In this document: positions 6,625-14,036 of the stretch, piece after piece
Layout: each line of letters begins with the position of its first letter
Position numbering within the stretch: the stretch's first letter is position 1
From: CAVYGB01 sp046734815
Lineage (GTDB): Bacteria > Myxococcota_A > Polyangia > Fen-1088
Length of the DNA stretch: 15,749 nt
Reading direction: 5' to 3'
NCBI GenBank assembly: GCA_046734815.1
Contig: JBKPRZ010000310.1
Coordinates: 1-15,749, forward strand
Position numbers and translations under genes: made by a program
The notes under the pieces: generated by a model
What the model was told of the DNA's origin: nothing
Seen by the model: the letters and a program-made list of their open reading frames with translations, nothing else
The model's database searches: none

Positions 6625-8118
6625 ATGTCGATGGAGATCAAACAACACCTGAAGCTTTCGCAGCAGCTGGTCATGACGCCCCAGCTGCAGCAGGCCATCA
6701 AGCTTCTGCAGCTCTCCCGGATGGAGCTGGTCGACATGATCCGGGACGAGATGCTGGAAAACCCGGTCCTGGAGGATTCGGTCGAGTCCCAGGCCGAGCA
6801 GCAAAAGGCCACCCCCGCCGAGCTGGCCCCCGACACCCAGGCCGAGCGGATCGGTGAAACCGAGACCCCGGTCGGCGAGCCACCGTCCGAGAAGCTGGAC
6901 AGCACCCCCGAGGTGAAGGCGGACTCCCGCTCGGACGAGGCCGTCAAGGACTTCGACTGGGAGGCTTATCTGGAGAATCAGGCCTCCAGCCCCCCGCTTC
7001 CGTCGTACCGCGCCAACACGGACGACCTCCCATCGCTCGAGTCGACCCTCACCCGCGGCACCTCGCTGTTCGACCATCTGGAGTGGCAGATCAGCCTGGG
7101 TCACTTCGCCCAGCAGGAACACGCGGTGGCGCTGCTGATCATCGGGAACCTCACTCCCGACGGCTACCTGGACCAGCCGCTGGAGGAGATCGCCGAGGAG
7201 TCGGGCGTCCCGAACGAATTTGCCGAGTCGGTGCTCAAGAAGGTGCAGGAGCTGGACCCTCCCGGCGTGGGGGCGCGCAATCTGCAGGAGTGCCTGCTGC
7301 TGCAGGCGCAGCACGTGGGCGCCGACGACGACGTGGTGATCGGCATCATCACCAAGCACCTCGGCAACCTGGAGAAGAAGAACTACGCCGCCGTCGCCAA
7401 GGACCTGAATCAGCCGCTCGACGAGATCTACGAGGCGGCCAAGGTGGTGATGGCCTTCGACCCCAAACCGGGGCGGGCTTATACCGACGAGGACCCGGCC
7501 TACATCTCACCCGATGTGTTCATCCACAAGGTGGGCGACAAATATTTCGTGGTGGCCAACGACGACGGTCTGCCCAAGCTGAAGATCTCGGACTTCTATC
7601 GCGCCGCCCTGCACGAGGGGGCCAAGGCCAAGGAGTACATCCAGGAGCGCCTGCGCAGCGCCCAGTGGCTGATCCGGTCCATCCAGCAGCGCCAGCGCAC
7701 CATCGTGCGCGTCACCGAGTCGATCCTCCGCTTCCAGCGGGAGTTCTTCGACAAGGGGCCCGCCTATCTGCGCCCGCTGATCCTGCGCGACGTGGCCGAG
7801 GACATCGGGATGCACGAGTCGACGGTGTCCCGGGTCACCACCAACAAATACGTGCACACGCCCCAGGGGCTGTTCGAGCTGAAGTACTTCTTCAATTCGG
7901 GCATCGCCCGCACCGACGGTGACGACCTGGCCTCCGAGGCGGTCAAGCTGAAGATCAAGCAGATCATCTCCGGAGAGAACCCGCGTCACCCACATTCGGA
8001 CCAGAAGATCGTGGAGCTGCTGGCCGATCAGGGCATCGAGATCGCTCGCCGGACTGTTGCGAAGTACCGCGAGCAGCTTAAGATCCTGTCGAGCAGCAAG
8101 CGTCGACAGGTGTTCTAG
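6625..8118 (+). CDS. rpoN: RNA polymerase sigma-54 factor
   Basis: RpoN directs RNA polymerase to -24/-12 promoters and needs AAA+ enhancer-binding proteins to open them. The 497-residue product shows the full architecture. Region I, which contacts activators, holds LKLSQQLVMTPQLQQAIKLL at residues 7-26. An acidic, variable region II follows (about 50-120), then the core-binding domain and the helix-turn-helix (MHESTVSRVTTNKYV). The C-terminal RpoN box ARRTVAKYRE, which reads the -24 element, is perfect at residues 474-483. The start at 6625 (MSMEIKQ) gives the family's usual N-terminus; the GTG at 6610 would add five untypical residues. A weak GGGGTG lies 5 nt upstream of the ATG. It heads a run of PTS genes, the classical rpoN neighbourhood in Proteobacteria. 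Confidence 0.97.
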   Translation: MSMEIKQHLKLSQQLVMTPQLQQAIKLLQLSRMELVDMIRDEMLENPVLEDSVESQAEQQKATPAELAPDTQAERIGETETPVGEPPSEKLDSTPEVKADSRSDEAVKDFDWEAYLENQASSPPLPSYRANTDDLPSLESTLTRGTSLFDHLEWQISLGHFAQQEHAVALLIIGNLTPDGYLDQPLEEIAEESGVPNEFAESVLKKVQELDPPGVGARNLQECLLLQAQHVGADDDVVIGIITKHLGNLEKKNYAAVAKDLNQPLDEIYEAAKVVMAFDPKPGRAYTDEDPAYISPDVFIHKVGDKYFVVANDDGLPKLKISDFYRAALHEGAKAKEYIQERLRSAQWLIRSIQQRQRTIVRVTESILRFQREFFDKGPAYLRPLILRDVAEDIGMHESTVSRVTTNKYVHTPQGLFELKYFFNSGIARTDGDDLASEAVKLKIKQIISGENPRHPHSDQKIVELLADQGIEIARRTVAKYREQLKILSSSKRRQVF

Positions 8119-8192
8119 TAGTTCCGGACTTCGGCTCCATCTCCGCCGGCCCGTCCGCGCCCAGCCGCTCTTTCCAAGGAGGGGACCACCGG

Positions 8193-8879
8193 ATGAACCT
8201 GGCTACCACGTTCCGCCACATGGAAGTCTCCCAGGCGGTCAAGTCATACGCCGAAGAGAGACTGGAGAAGATACGCAAGTATTTTCAGGGAGATCCGATC
8301 GCCGCACACGCGATCTTCGCGGTCGAGCGGAACCACAACCACATGGCGGAGTTCCAGATCACCCTGCCAAACGGCATCGTGATCCAGGCCCGTGAGGTCA
8401 CGGAGGACATGTACTCCTCGATCGACCTCGCCGGGGCGCGGATCGAACGGCAGGTGCGCAAGTGGAAGGACAAGATCCGCGACCACAAGCCGCACGGCGG
8501 ACCCAGCTTCTCGGTCCGGCAGCGGGTGATCGAGGCGGGGCCGCTGGAGCCGCCGCGGCCGGGGCGGGTCACGTTGTCCCGGGACCGCCTGGGACGGCGG
8601 CGGCTGGGGGCGGCGCTGCCAGCCCGGACGGCCCGGGCCACCAAGCCGGCGGCGCGGACGGCGGTCACCGCCCCACCGGCCCCGGCCCTCAAGGTCATCA
8701 AGGAGCAGACCTTCACGGTGCGCTCGATGCGCGTCGAGGACGCCGTCATGATGATGAACCTGGTTGAGAATGAATTCTTCGTTTTCCTGGACGTAGACAC
8801 GGAGGCGGTTTCAGTCGTATACCGCCGCAAAGATGGCAACTATGGGCTCATCGAGACCGGCGGCCGACTGCCGGGCTGA
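8193..8879 (+). CDS. hpf: Ribosome hibernation promoting factor, long form
   Basis: Long HPF binds the 30S subunit and pairs ribosomes into inactive 100S dimers in starved or stationary cells. The N-terminal HPF/RaiA domain (residues 1-105) begins MNLATTFRHMEVSQAVKSYA and carries EDMYSSIDLAGARIERQVRKWKDKI-type helix residues near 70-95. The C-terminal dimerisation domain (about 168-228) has the family motifs FTVRSMRVEDAVMMM, FFVFLDVDT and VVYRRKDGNYGLIE. The linker between them is long and unusually rich in Arg, Ala and Pro. At 228 residues the protein exceeds the roughly 180-190 usual for long HPF, and the linker accounts for the excess. AAGGAGG (8176-8182) lies 10 nt before the ATG. It follows rpoN after 74 nt, a common arrangement. 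Confidence 0.95.
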   Translation: MNLATTFRHMEVSQAVKSYAEERLEKIRKYFQGDPIAAHAIFAVERNHNHMAEFQITLPNGIVIQAREVTEDMYSSIDLAGARIERQVRKWKDKIRDHKPHGGPSFSVRQRVIEAGPLEPPRPGRVTLSRDRLGRRRLGAALPARTARATKPAARTAVTAPPAPALKVIKEQTFTVRSMRVEDAVMMMNLVENEFFVFLDVDTEAVSVVYRRKDGNYGLIETGGRLPG

Positions 8880-8963
8880 CGCCGACGAAACTGTCGACGG
8901 AAGACCGGCCAAGCTAACGTCGGCTCGGCCACTTACCGATAAGACCTAACAGAACCTGCCGCG

Positions 8964-9425
8964 ATGAAGGTCGTCGACTTCCTCCGTCCAGAATTGGTGA
9001 TTGCTCAGCTGGGCGCGTCGGCGAAGAGCGATGTCCTGGCCGAGATGTCCAAGCACCTCGCCCGCCACCAGACCGGCATCGACCCGATCGCCCTCCGGCG
9101 CGTGCTGGAAGAGCGGGAGCTGCTGGCCTCCACCGCCATCGGCGACGGGATCGCCATCCCCCACGGCAAGCTCGACTCGGTCGATCAGCTGGTGGGGACC
9201 CTGGGACGTTCGGTCCCCGGGCTGGAGTTCGACTCCATCGACGGCAAGCCCACCCATCTGGTGTTCATGCTGGTGGCCCCCTCCAGCTCGACCGGTATCC
9301 ACCTCAAGGCGCTGGCCCGGCTGTCGCGGCTGTTCCGGGACGCCGACTTCCGGCGCCGCCTGATCGAGGCCGGCGACGCGGGGGCGATGTACAAGGTGAT
9401 CGCGGAGGAGGACGCCAAATATTAG
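8964..9425 (+). CDS. ptsN: EIIA-Ntr, nitrogen-type PTS regulatory protein
   Basis: EIIA-Ntr takes a phosphoryl group from an HPr-type protein and acts as a regulator rather than in sugar transport. Known partners elsewhere include potassium systems and stress pathways; the partner here is unknown. The 153-residue product covers the whole PTS_EIIA type-2 fold. The phosphorylatable residue is His67 in AIGDGIAIPHGKL. Other recognisable elements are LLASTAIGDG just before it and HLVFMLVAPSSSTGIHLKAL after it, the latter including the second conserved active-site histidine. The ATG has little Shine-Dalgarno sequence but is the only start giving the normal N-terminus MKVVDFLRPE. The 84-nt gap upstream is the largest between hpf and rapZ and holds no clear promoter. 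Confidence 0.96.
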   Translation: MKVVDFLRPELVIAQLGASAKSDVLAEMSKHLARHQTGIDPIALRRVLEERELLASTAIGDGIAIPHGKLDSVDQLVGTLGRSVPGLEFDSIDGKPTHLVFMLVAPSSSTGIHLKALARLSRLFRDADFRRRLIEAGDAGAMYKVIAEEDAKY

Positions 9426-9470
9426 CCAGGCGCGCCCGCTGACACCCACGCTCTGAGGAGGTTCCACGAC

Positions 9471-10442
9471 ATGTCGGCCCGCGTGCCGAGCTTCACGGTC
9501 CGCAGCCTGCTGGGGTCCGAAACCGCGCTCGGGCTCGAGCTGCTGGCCGGTGGGGCGGGGCTGGACCGGCGGATAACGGTCCCGCGCGTGCAGAAACCGG
9601 GGCTGGCGCTGGCCGGTTACGTCCAGCAGGTGCACCCCGAACGGGCGCAGATCCTGGGCTCGACCGAGCTGGGGTACCTGCACAGCCTCCCGCCCGAGCT
9701 GGCCCGGCGCGGGATCGAGGGGTTCCTGGCGGTGGGCCCGGCCTGCGTGATCGTCACCAAGGGCCTGGACGTCCCCATCGACCTTTTGGAGCTGGCCAAC
9801 GAGAGCCGCGTGCCGGTCCTGCGCAGCAAGCTGCCGTCCTCGGCGGTGATCGACGGCCTGGTTCGCTTCATGGACGACGCGCTCGCGCCCAGCGTGAGCC
9901 TGCACGGGGTGCTGGTGGACGTGCTGGGGGTGGGGGTGCTGCTGTTCGGGCGCAGCAGCGTCGGCAAGTCCGAGGCGGCGCTGGAGCTGATCATGCGCGG
10001 TTTCCGCCTGGTGGCCGACGATCTGGTAGAGGTGCGGAGGATCGCGGGTGAGGTGCTCATCGGCCGGGCCTCCGAGCTGATCAAGCACCACATGGAGGTG
10101 CGCGGACTGGGTATCATCAACATCAAGGACATGTTCGGGGTGGCGGCGGTGCGCGACGAGAAGAAGGTCGAGGTGGTGCTGGAGCTGCATCCCTGGACCG
10201 AGGCCGACGTGGTCGATCGGCTGGGGGTGGACGAGCTGTCCTACGAGATCCTGGGCGTGCGGGTTCCCATGTTGCGCATCCCGGTCTCGCCCGGGCGCAA
10301 CGTCAGCTCGCTGATCGAGGTGGCCGCCCGCAACCGCCTGCTGCAGGTGCGCGGCCACCACTCGGCCCGCGAGTTCCAGGAGCGGCTGGACCAGGCGCTG
10401 GAGGCGGCCCGGGAAAACCGTCAGCGCGGGGATGTCGAATGA
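9471..10442 (+). CDS. hprK: HPr kinase/phosphorylase
   Basis: HprK phosphorylates HPr on its regulatory serine and can reverse the reaction by phosphorolysis, linking energy status to PTS output. The 323-residue product has the usual N-terminal domain (about 1-135) and a C-terminal kinase domain. Catalytic elements are all present: His145 in SLHGVLV, the P-loop GRSSVGKSE (residues 160-168, Lys166), the acidic pair Asp183-Asp184 in VADDL, and the family signature MEVRGLGIINI at residues 208-218. The P-loop has Ser at position 163, where most HprK have Gly; the generic Walker pattern GxxxxGKS is kept. GAGGAGG (9455-9461) sits 9 nt upstream of the ATG. The stop overlaps the rapZ start as ATGA, so the two are translationally coupled. 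Its likely substrate, HPr with an intact serine, is encoded about 1.4 kb downstream. Confidence 0.97.
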   Translation: MSARVPSFTVRSLLGSETALGLELLAGGAGLDRRITVPRVQKPGLALAGYVQQVHPERAQILGSTELGYLHSLPPELARRGIEGFLAVGPACVIVTKGLDVPIDLLELANESRVPVLRSKLPSSAVIDGLVRFMDDALAPSVSLHGVLVDVLGVGVLLFGRSSVGKSEAALELIMRGFRLVADDLVEVRRIAGEVLIGRASELIKHHMEVRGLGIINIKDMFGVAAVRDEKKVEVVLELHPWTEADVVDRLGVDELSYEILGVRVPMLRIPVSPGRNVSSLIEVAARNRLLQVRGHHSAREFQERLDQALEAARENRQRGDVE

Positions 10443-11299
10443 AGGTGGTGGTGGTGACCGGTGTGTCGGGCGCCGGCAAGTCGACGGCCCTGCGGGCGCT
10501 GGAGGACCTGGGCTTTTATTGCGCCGACAACCTGCCCATGCCGCTGCTGCCGAAGTTCATCGAGCTGCTGGCGGCGCGCGAGGAGGTGTCGCGGGCGGCG
10601 CTGGTGGTCGATGCCCGCAGCGGCGATTTCCTCGAGGACGCCGCCCCCACCCTGGAGGCGGTGCGGGCGGCCGGGCATTCGATCGAGGTGCTGTTCCTGG
10701 ACGCGCCGGACGACGTCCTCATCCGGCGCTTCTCCGAGACCCGTCGGCGCCACCCCCTGTCGGGCAGCAACGTGCGCGAGGGCCTGGCCGCCGAGCGGTC
10801 CTCGCTGTCCCCCCTGCGCCAGGCCGCCACCACCACCGTGGACACGCGCGATCTCACCGTCCACGCCCTGCGCGCCCTGGTGCTGGAGCGGTATGGACGC
10901 ACCGAAGCGACGCTGGCGGTCACGGTGCTGTCCTTCGGGTTCAAGTACGGGCTGCCCACCGAGGCCGACATGGTCCTGGATGTCCGCTTTCTGCCCAACC
11001 CCTTCTTCGTCGAGGGGCTGTCCACCCTGACCGGCGAGGACGCACAGGTGCAGAAGTTCGTCCTCGAGAACCCCGAGACCCAGCTGTTTCTCGGAAAGGC
11101 CGAGGAGCTGCTGGCCCTGTGCCTGGCCGCCTTCGAGCGGGAGGGGAAGTCCTACGCGACCGTGGCCATCGGCTGCACCGGGGGGCGGCACCGATCGGTG
11201 GTGCTGGCCATCGAGCTGGGGCGGCGGCTGCGCACCATCTCGACGGTGTCGGTGCGCCACCGTGACGTCCACCGCGGTCAGCCAGGAACTCAAGTGTAA
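10439..11299 (+). CDS. rapZ: RapZ (YvcJ family) nucleotide-binding RNase adapter
   Basis: In E. coli RapZ binds small RNAs and recruits RNase E to control glucosamine-6-phosphate synthase; in other bacteria the YvcJ family binds nucleotides and its role is less clear. The 286-residue product matches the family length. It starts with a Walker A motif, GVSGAGKST, at residues 8-16, followed by ALEDLGFYCADNLP and a Walker B-like FLDAPDDVLIRRF. The C-terminal domain has the diagnostic IGCTGGRHRSV (Cys246 to Ser253). The extreme C-terminus (VRHRDVHRG) is short and less Lys/Arg-rich than the RNA-binding tail of the E. coli protein, so RNA binding should not be assumed. ATG is embedded in the hprK stop (ATGA). 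The gene lies between hprK and an EIIA gene, as often in proteobacterial rpoN clusters. Confidence 0.96.
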   Translation: MKVVVVTGVSGAGKSTALRALEDLGFYCADNLPMPLLPKFIELLAAREEVSRAALVVDARSGDFLEDAAPTLEAVRAAGHSIEVLFLDAPDDVLIRRFSETRRRHPLSGSNVREGLAAERSSLSPLRQAATTTVDTRDLTVHALRALVLERYGRTEATLAVTVLSFGFKYGLPTEADMVLDVRFLPNPFFVEGLSTLTGEDAQVQKFVLENPETQLFLGKAEELLALCLAAFEREGKSYATVAIGCTGGRHRSVVLAIELGRRLRTISTVSVRHRDVHRGQPGTQV

Positions 11300-11326
11300 G
11301 CGGCCGGTGTAAACTTCATCCTCTTT

Positions 11327-11779
11327 ATGTCCAATACGAACGATTCGGAACCGATTGTGGGCGTGGTGGTGATTACCCATGGTCGGGCGGCCGAAGCCAT
11401 GGTGTCGGCGGCGCGCTCGATCCTGGGCCGGCTCCCGGCCCTGAGCGCCGTGTCGGCGCCGGTGGGGGCCGAGCTGAACACGCTGGTGGAGAAGATCTCC
11501 GAGGCCTGCGAAGATGTCGACCAGGGTGCGGGGGTGCTGCTGCTGGTGGATGTGCACGGGTCGACGCCCTTTCACGCCGCGATGACCATGCTGGACGGCA
11601 CGCGGCCGGCCGAGGTGCTGTGCGGGGTGAACCTGCCTATGCTCATCAAGCTCGCGAACATGGACCGGACCCAGGGCCCGCCCATCGTGCTGGCCGAGGA
11701 GCTGCGTGATTCCGGGCGGCGTTCGATCCGGCTGGGTTCCGAGCTGACCGGCAAGGTGGCGGTGGAAGAGCGACGCTAG
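11327..11779 (+). CDS. Mannose-family PTS EIIA domain protein
   Basis: This 150-residue single-domain protein belongs to the EIIA-Man fold. The phospho-accepting histidine is His18 in VVVITHGRAAEAM, matching His10 of E. coli ManX. Other family elements are the central strand and turn VLLLVDVHGSTPFHAA and the segment VLCGVNLPMLIKLAN, where canonical members have GG(S/T)P and (G/V)N(L/V)PM. No EIIB, EIIC or EIID partner is nearby, so transport is unlikely to be its direct job; it probably serves as a second regulatory sink for phosphate from HPr. ATG 11327 has weak ribosome-binding sequence; a later GTG at 11357 would remove the first ten residues, which lie outside the domain. It follows rapZ by 27 nt. 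Confidence 0.92.
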   Translation: MSNTNDSEPIVGVVVITHGRAAEAMVSAARSILGRLPALSAVSAPVGAELNTLVEKISEACEDVDQGAGVLLLVDVHGSTPFHAAMTMLDGTRPAEVLCGVNLPMLIKLANMDRTQGPPIVLAEELRDSGRRSIRLGSELTGKVAVEERR

Positions 11780-11888
11780 ATCTGGAAGTGACGACGAGCC
11801 TTAACCTAGGGCGATAGAAGAAAGGGATTAACGAAACGGCGGTGCTCACGGTCGATGATGACAGACGATGACGGTCAGGGGAGCTGAC
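11780..11888. other. Gap inside the PTS cluster before HPr
   Basis: This 109-nt spacer is the largest gap in the rpoN-ptsI block. Its middle part (about 11798-11835) is A/G-rich with two TTAAC elements (in CCTTAACC and GATTAACG). No hexamer pair is convincing enough to call a promoter, and there is no terminator-like hairpin with a T-run. The AGGGGAG ribosome binding site for HPr lies at 11877-11883. Confidence 0.4.
11877..11883 (+). promoter_or_regulatory. Ribosome binding site that sets the HPr start at GTG 11889
   Basis: AGGGGAG ends 5 nt before GTG 11889. The upstream in-frame ATG at 11868 has no purine-rich stretch at the right distance and would add seven residues (MTVRGAD) outside the HPr fold. 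The later start is therefore preferred. Confidence 0.5.
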
Positions 11889-12191
11889 GTGGCGGATCCA
11901 GCTCAGACGTTGCGGGTGCAGCGCCGGCTCAAGATCCGAAACAAGCTCGGTCTGCACGCCCGGGCGGCGGTCAAGTTCGTCCAGCTGGCCGGCCAGTTCA
12001 AATCCGACATCACCGTGGCCAAGGACGGCCAGGAGGCCAACGGCAAGAGCATCATGGGCCTTCTGACCCTGGTGGCGGCCTGCGGGATGGAGATCGACGT
12101 GACCGCGGCCGGCGCCGACGCCGAGCAGGCGCTGGGCGCGCTGGCCGCGCTGGTCAACCGAGGTTTCGACGAAGGAATCACCGATGCATAG
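11889..12191 (+). CDS. ptsH: HPr family phosphocarrier protein
   Basis: HPr carries phosphate from enzyme I to EIIA proteins. With the GTG start it has 100 residues; HPr is usually 85-90, the extra residues being at the N-terminus. The active-site histidine is His23 in NKLGLHARAAVKF, equivalent to His15. The regulatory serine is Ser54 in NGKSIMGLLTLVA, equivalent to Ser46 and the target of HprK; it is intact, which fits hprK in the same cluster. The product could be named HPr or NPr; sequence alone does not separate them here. The stop codon lies inside the ptsI start region (ATGCATAG, 8-nt overlap), so EI translation probably depends on HPr translation. An alternative ATG at 11868 would give 107 residues. 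Confidence 0.95.
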   Translation: MADPAQTLRVQRRLKIRNKLGLHARAAVKFVQLAGQFKSDITVAKDGQEANGKSIMGLLTLVAACGMEIDVTAAGADAEQALGALAALVNRGFDEGITDA

Positions 12192-13965
12192 ATGCGCCGG
12201 CGTCGGCGCATCCCCGGGCATCGGGGTAGGGGTGGCCCACTACCTGGGCGGGCGGGTGGAGGTGCAGCAGCGGCGGATCGTGCCTGGCGAGGTGGACGAC
12301 GAGATCCGCCGGTTCGAGGAGGCGCTGGCCCGGGCCGACGAGCAGCTGGCCCGGGTGCAGACGCAGCTGGCCGCGCGCGAGCTGGACGGTCAGCAATACA
12401 GCATCCTCGAGGCCCACCGGCTGATGTTGACCGACGTCCACCTGGTCGAGGAGACCCGGCGAATCGTGCGCGAGGACCTGGTGGCCGCCGAGTGGGCGGT
12501 CCGGCGCGCGCTGGACCAGATCCAGATGGTGCTGGGCCGGGTGGAGGACCCGTATTTCCGCGACCGCCGCAGCGACGTCGACATGATCGGCGAATACATC
12601 ATTCGCAACCTGATGGGCATCGAGGTGTCGGCTCACGAGTCGGTGCCCAAGGGGGCGGTGGTGTTCGCGCACGACGTCTCGCCCGCCGACATCACCCAGC
12701 TGGCCCGGGCGGGGGTGGCGGGGTTCTTCACCGAGGGCGGCGGCAAGACGTCGCACTCGGCGGTCCTGTCGCGCGCGTACGGGATTCCCTACGTGGTCGG
12801 GGTCCAGGAATGTTTCCACCACATCCGTCCGGGCACCACCGTGATCGTGGACGGCGGGCGGGGCGAGGTTATCCTCGATCCCGACGAGGTGGCGGTGGCC
12901 GAATACAAGGGGCGGTCGGACCGGCAGGCGGCGCGATCGAAGAAGCTGTCGGCCGAGCGCGACCAGCCCGCCCTCACCCTGGACGGCCACCGGGTGCACC
13001 TGGCCGCCAACGTCGAGCTGATCGAGGAGCTGCCGTACGCGGTGGAGTACGGGGCCGAGTCGATCGGGCTGTTCCGGACCGAGTTCCTGTACCTCGAGCG
13101 AGCCGACCTGCCCACCGAGGAGGAACACTACGCCCACGCGGTGGCGGCCTTGAAGGCGGTGGGGGGCGGACGGTTCGTCACCTTCCGCACCCTGGACCTG
13201 GGCGGCGACAAGCTGCCTGCCTCGGTGCGCATCCCCGCCAGCCACAACCCCGCCCTGGGCCTGCGCTCGATACGGTATTCGCTGCGGCGCAAGGACCTGT
13301 TCAAGGCCCAGCTGCGGGCGTTCTACCGGGCGGCGACGGTGGCCCCGCTGCGGATCCTGTTCCCGCTGATCTCCGGCGTGGCCGAGCTGCGGGCGGCCAA
13401 GGCGATCTGCATCGAGGTCTGTCAGGAGCTCGCCGCCGAGAAGGTGCCCCACAACGCCTTCGTCCCGCTGGGGGTGATGATCGAGACTCCCAGCGCGGCC
13501 GCCATCGCCGACCTGCTGGGGAACGAATGCGAGTTTCTCACCATCGGGACCAACGACCTGATCCAGTACGCGCTGGCCGCCGATCGGCAAGACGAGCACG
13601 TGGGGTACCTGTACCACCCGCTCCATCCGGCCATCCTGCGGCTGGTCCGTCAGGTGGTGCTGGGCGCCCAGCGCATCGGCAAGCCGCTCGCGATGTGCGG
13701 CGACATGGCCGGCGATCCGATGTTGACCTGGGTGCTGCTGGGGCTGGGGCTGCGCGATTTCTCCATGGCTCCCCGACAGTTGCCCCTGGTCAAGTCAATC
13801 CTGCGCGCCAGCCGGGTGACGGAAGCCGAGCGGCTGGTCGAGGCGGTCATGGGGCTGCGGACCGAGGCCGAAGTGGAGGAGGTCGTGCATCAGGTCATGC
13901 GCGCCCGCTATCCCTTCGAGCTGGACGAGGAAGTGCGGGAAGGGTCCCCGCCGCCCGCGTATTAG
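12184..13965 (+). CDS. ptsI: PTS enzyme I (phosphoenolpyruvate-protein phosphotransferase)
   Basis: Enzyme I transfers phosphate from PEP to HPr and starts the phosphorelay. The 593-residue product begins with the family opening GVGASPGIGVG (residues 6-16), followed by the HPr-binding helical domain. The phosphorylated histidine is His191 in GGGKTSHSAVLSR (E. coli His189). The C-terminal PEP-binding barrel shows GLFRTEFLYL, LGLRSIRYSL, MIETPSAA, TIGTNDLIQY and the acid/base cysteine Cys505 in MCGDMAGDP (E. coli Cys502). There is no N-terminal GAF domain, so it is of PtsI rather than PtsP architecture even though it sits in an rpoN-ptsN cluster. It ends with a short Pro-rich tail. It overlaps HPr by 8 nt and is the last gene of the block; the following gene starts 71 nt later. 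Confidence 0.98.
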   Translation: MHRCAGVGASPGIGVGVAHYLGGRVEVQQRRIVPGEVDDEIRRFEEALARADEQLARVQTQLAARELDGQQYSILEAHRLMLTDVHLVEETRRIVREDLVAAEWAVRRALDQIQMVLGRVEDPYFRDRRSDVDMIGEYIIRNLMGIEVSAHESVPKGAVVFAHDVSPADITQLARAGVAGFFTEGGGKTSHSAVLSRAYGIPYVVGVQECFHHIRPGTTVIVDGGRGEVILDPDEVAVAEYKGRSDRQAARSKKLSAERDQPALTLDGHRVHLAANVELIEELPYAVEYGAESIGLFRTEFLYLERADLPTEEEHYAHAVAALKAVGGGRFVTFRTLDLGGDKLPASVRIPASHNPALGLRSIRYSLRRKDLFKAQLRAFYRAATVAPLRILFPLISGVAELRAAKAICIEVCQELAAEKVPHNAFVPLGVMIETPSAAAIADLLGNECEFLTIGTNDLIQYALAADRQDEHVGYLYHPLHPAILRLVRQVVLGAQRIGKPLAMCGDMAGDPMLTWVLLGLGLRDFSMAPRQLPLVKSILRASRVTEAERLVEAVMGLRTEAEVEEVVHQVMRARYPFELDEEVREGSPPPAY

Positions 13966-14036
13966 TAGTAAATTAGAAAGCGAGGCTCACTCCCACCCGG
14001 GCGACCGCCGGGTTCGAAGGCCATCTCCGTGCGCCC

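Noticed and set aside
6600..6628. Perfect -35 hexamer TTGACA just before rpoN
   Set aside because: The matching -10 position (6623-6628) matches only two consensus bases and would fall on the start codon.
8881..8924. Inverted repeat GCCGACG/CGTCGGC between hpf and ptsN
   Set aside because: The arms are 30 nt apart with no T-run and no promoter context, so it is as likely chance as a terminator or operator.
12192..13976. A 594-codon frame overlapping enzyme I in another frame
   Set aside because: Low-complexity Gly/Arg/Ala product with no domain; it is a composition shadow of ptsI. The same applies to 5353-6603, 8946-10361, 2032-3243 and 13962-15518.
13995..14013. Hairpin ACCCGG/CCGGGT as terminator of the PTS cluster
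   Set aside because: The stem is only 6 bp and is not followed by a T-run; GC-rich DNA makes such stems by chance.
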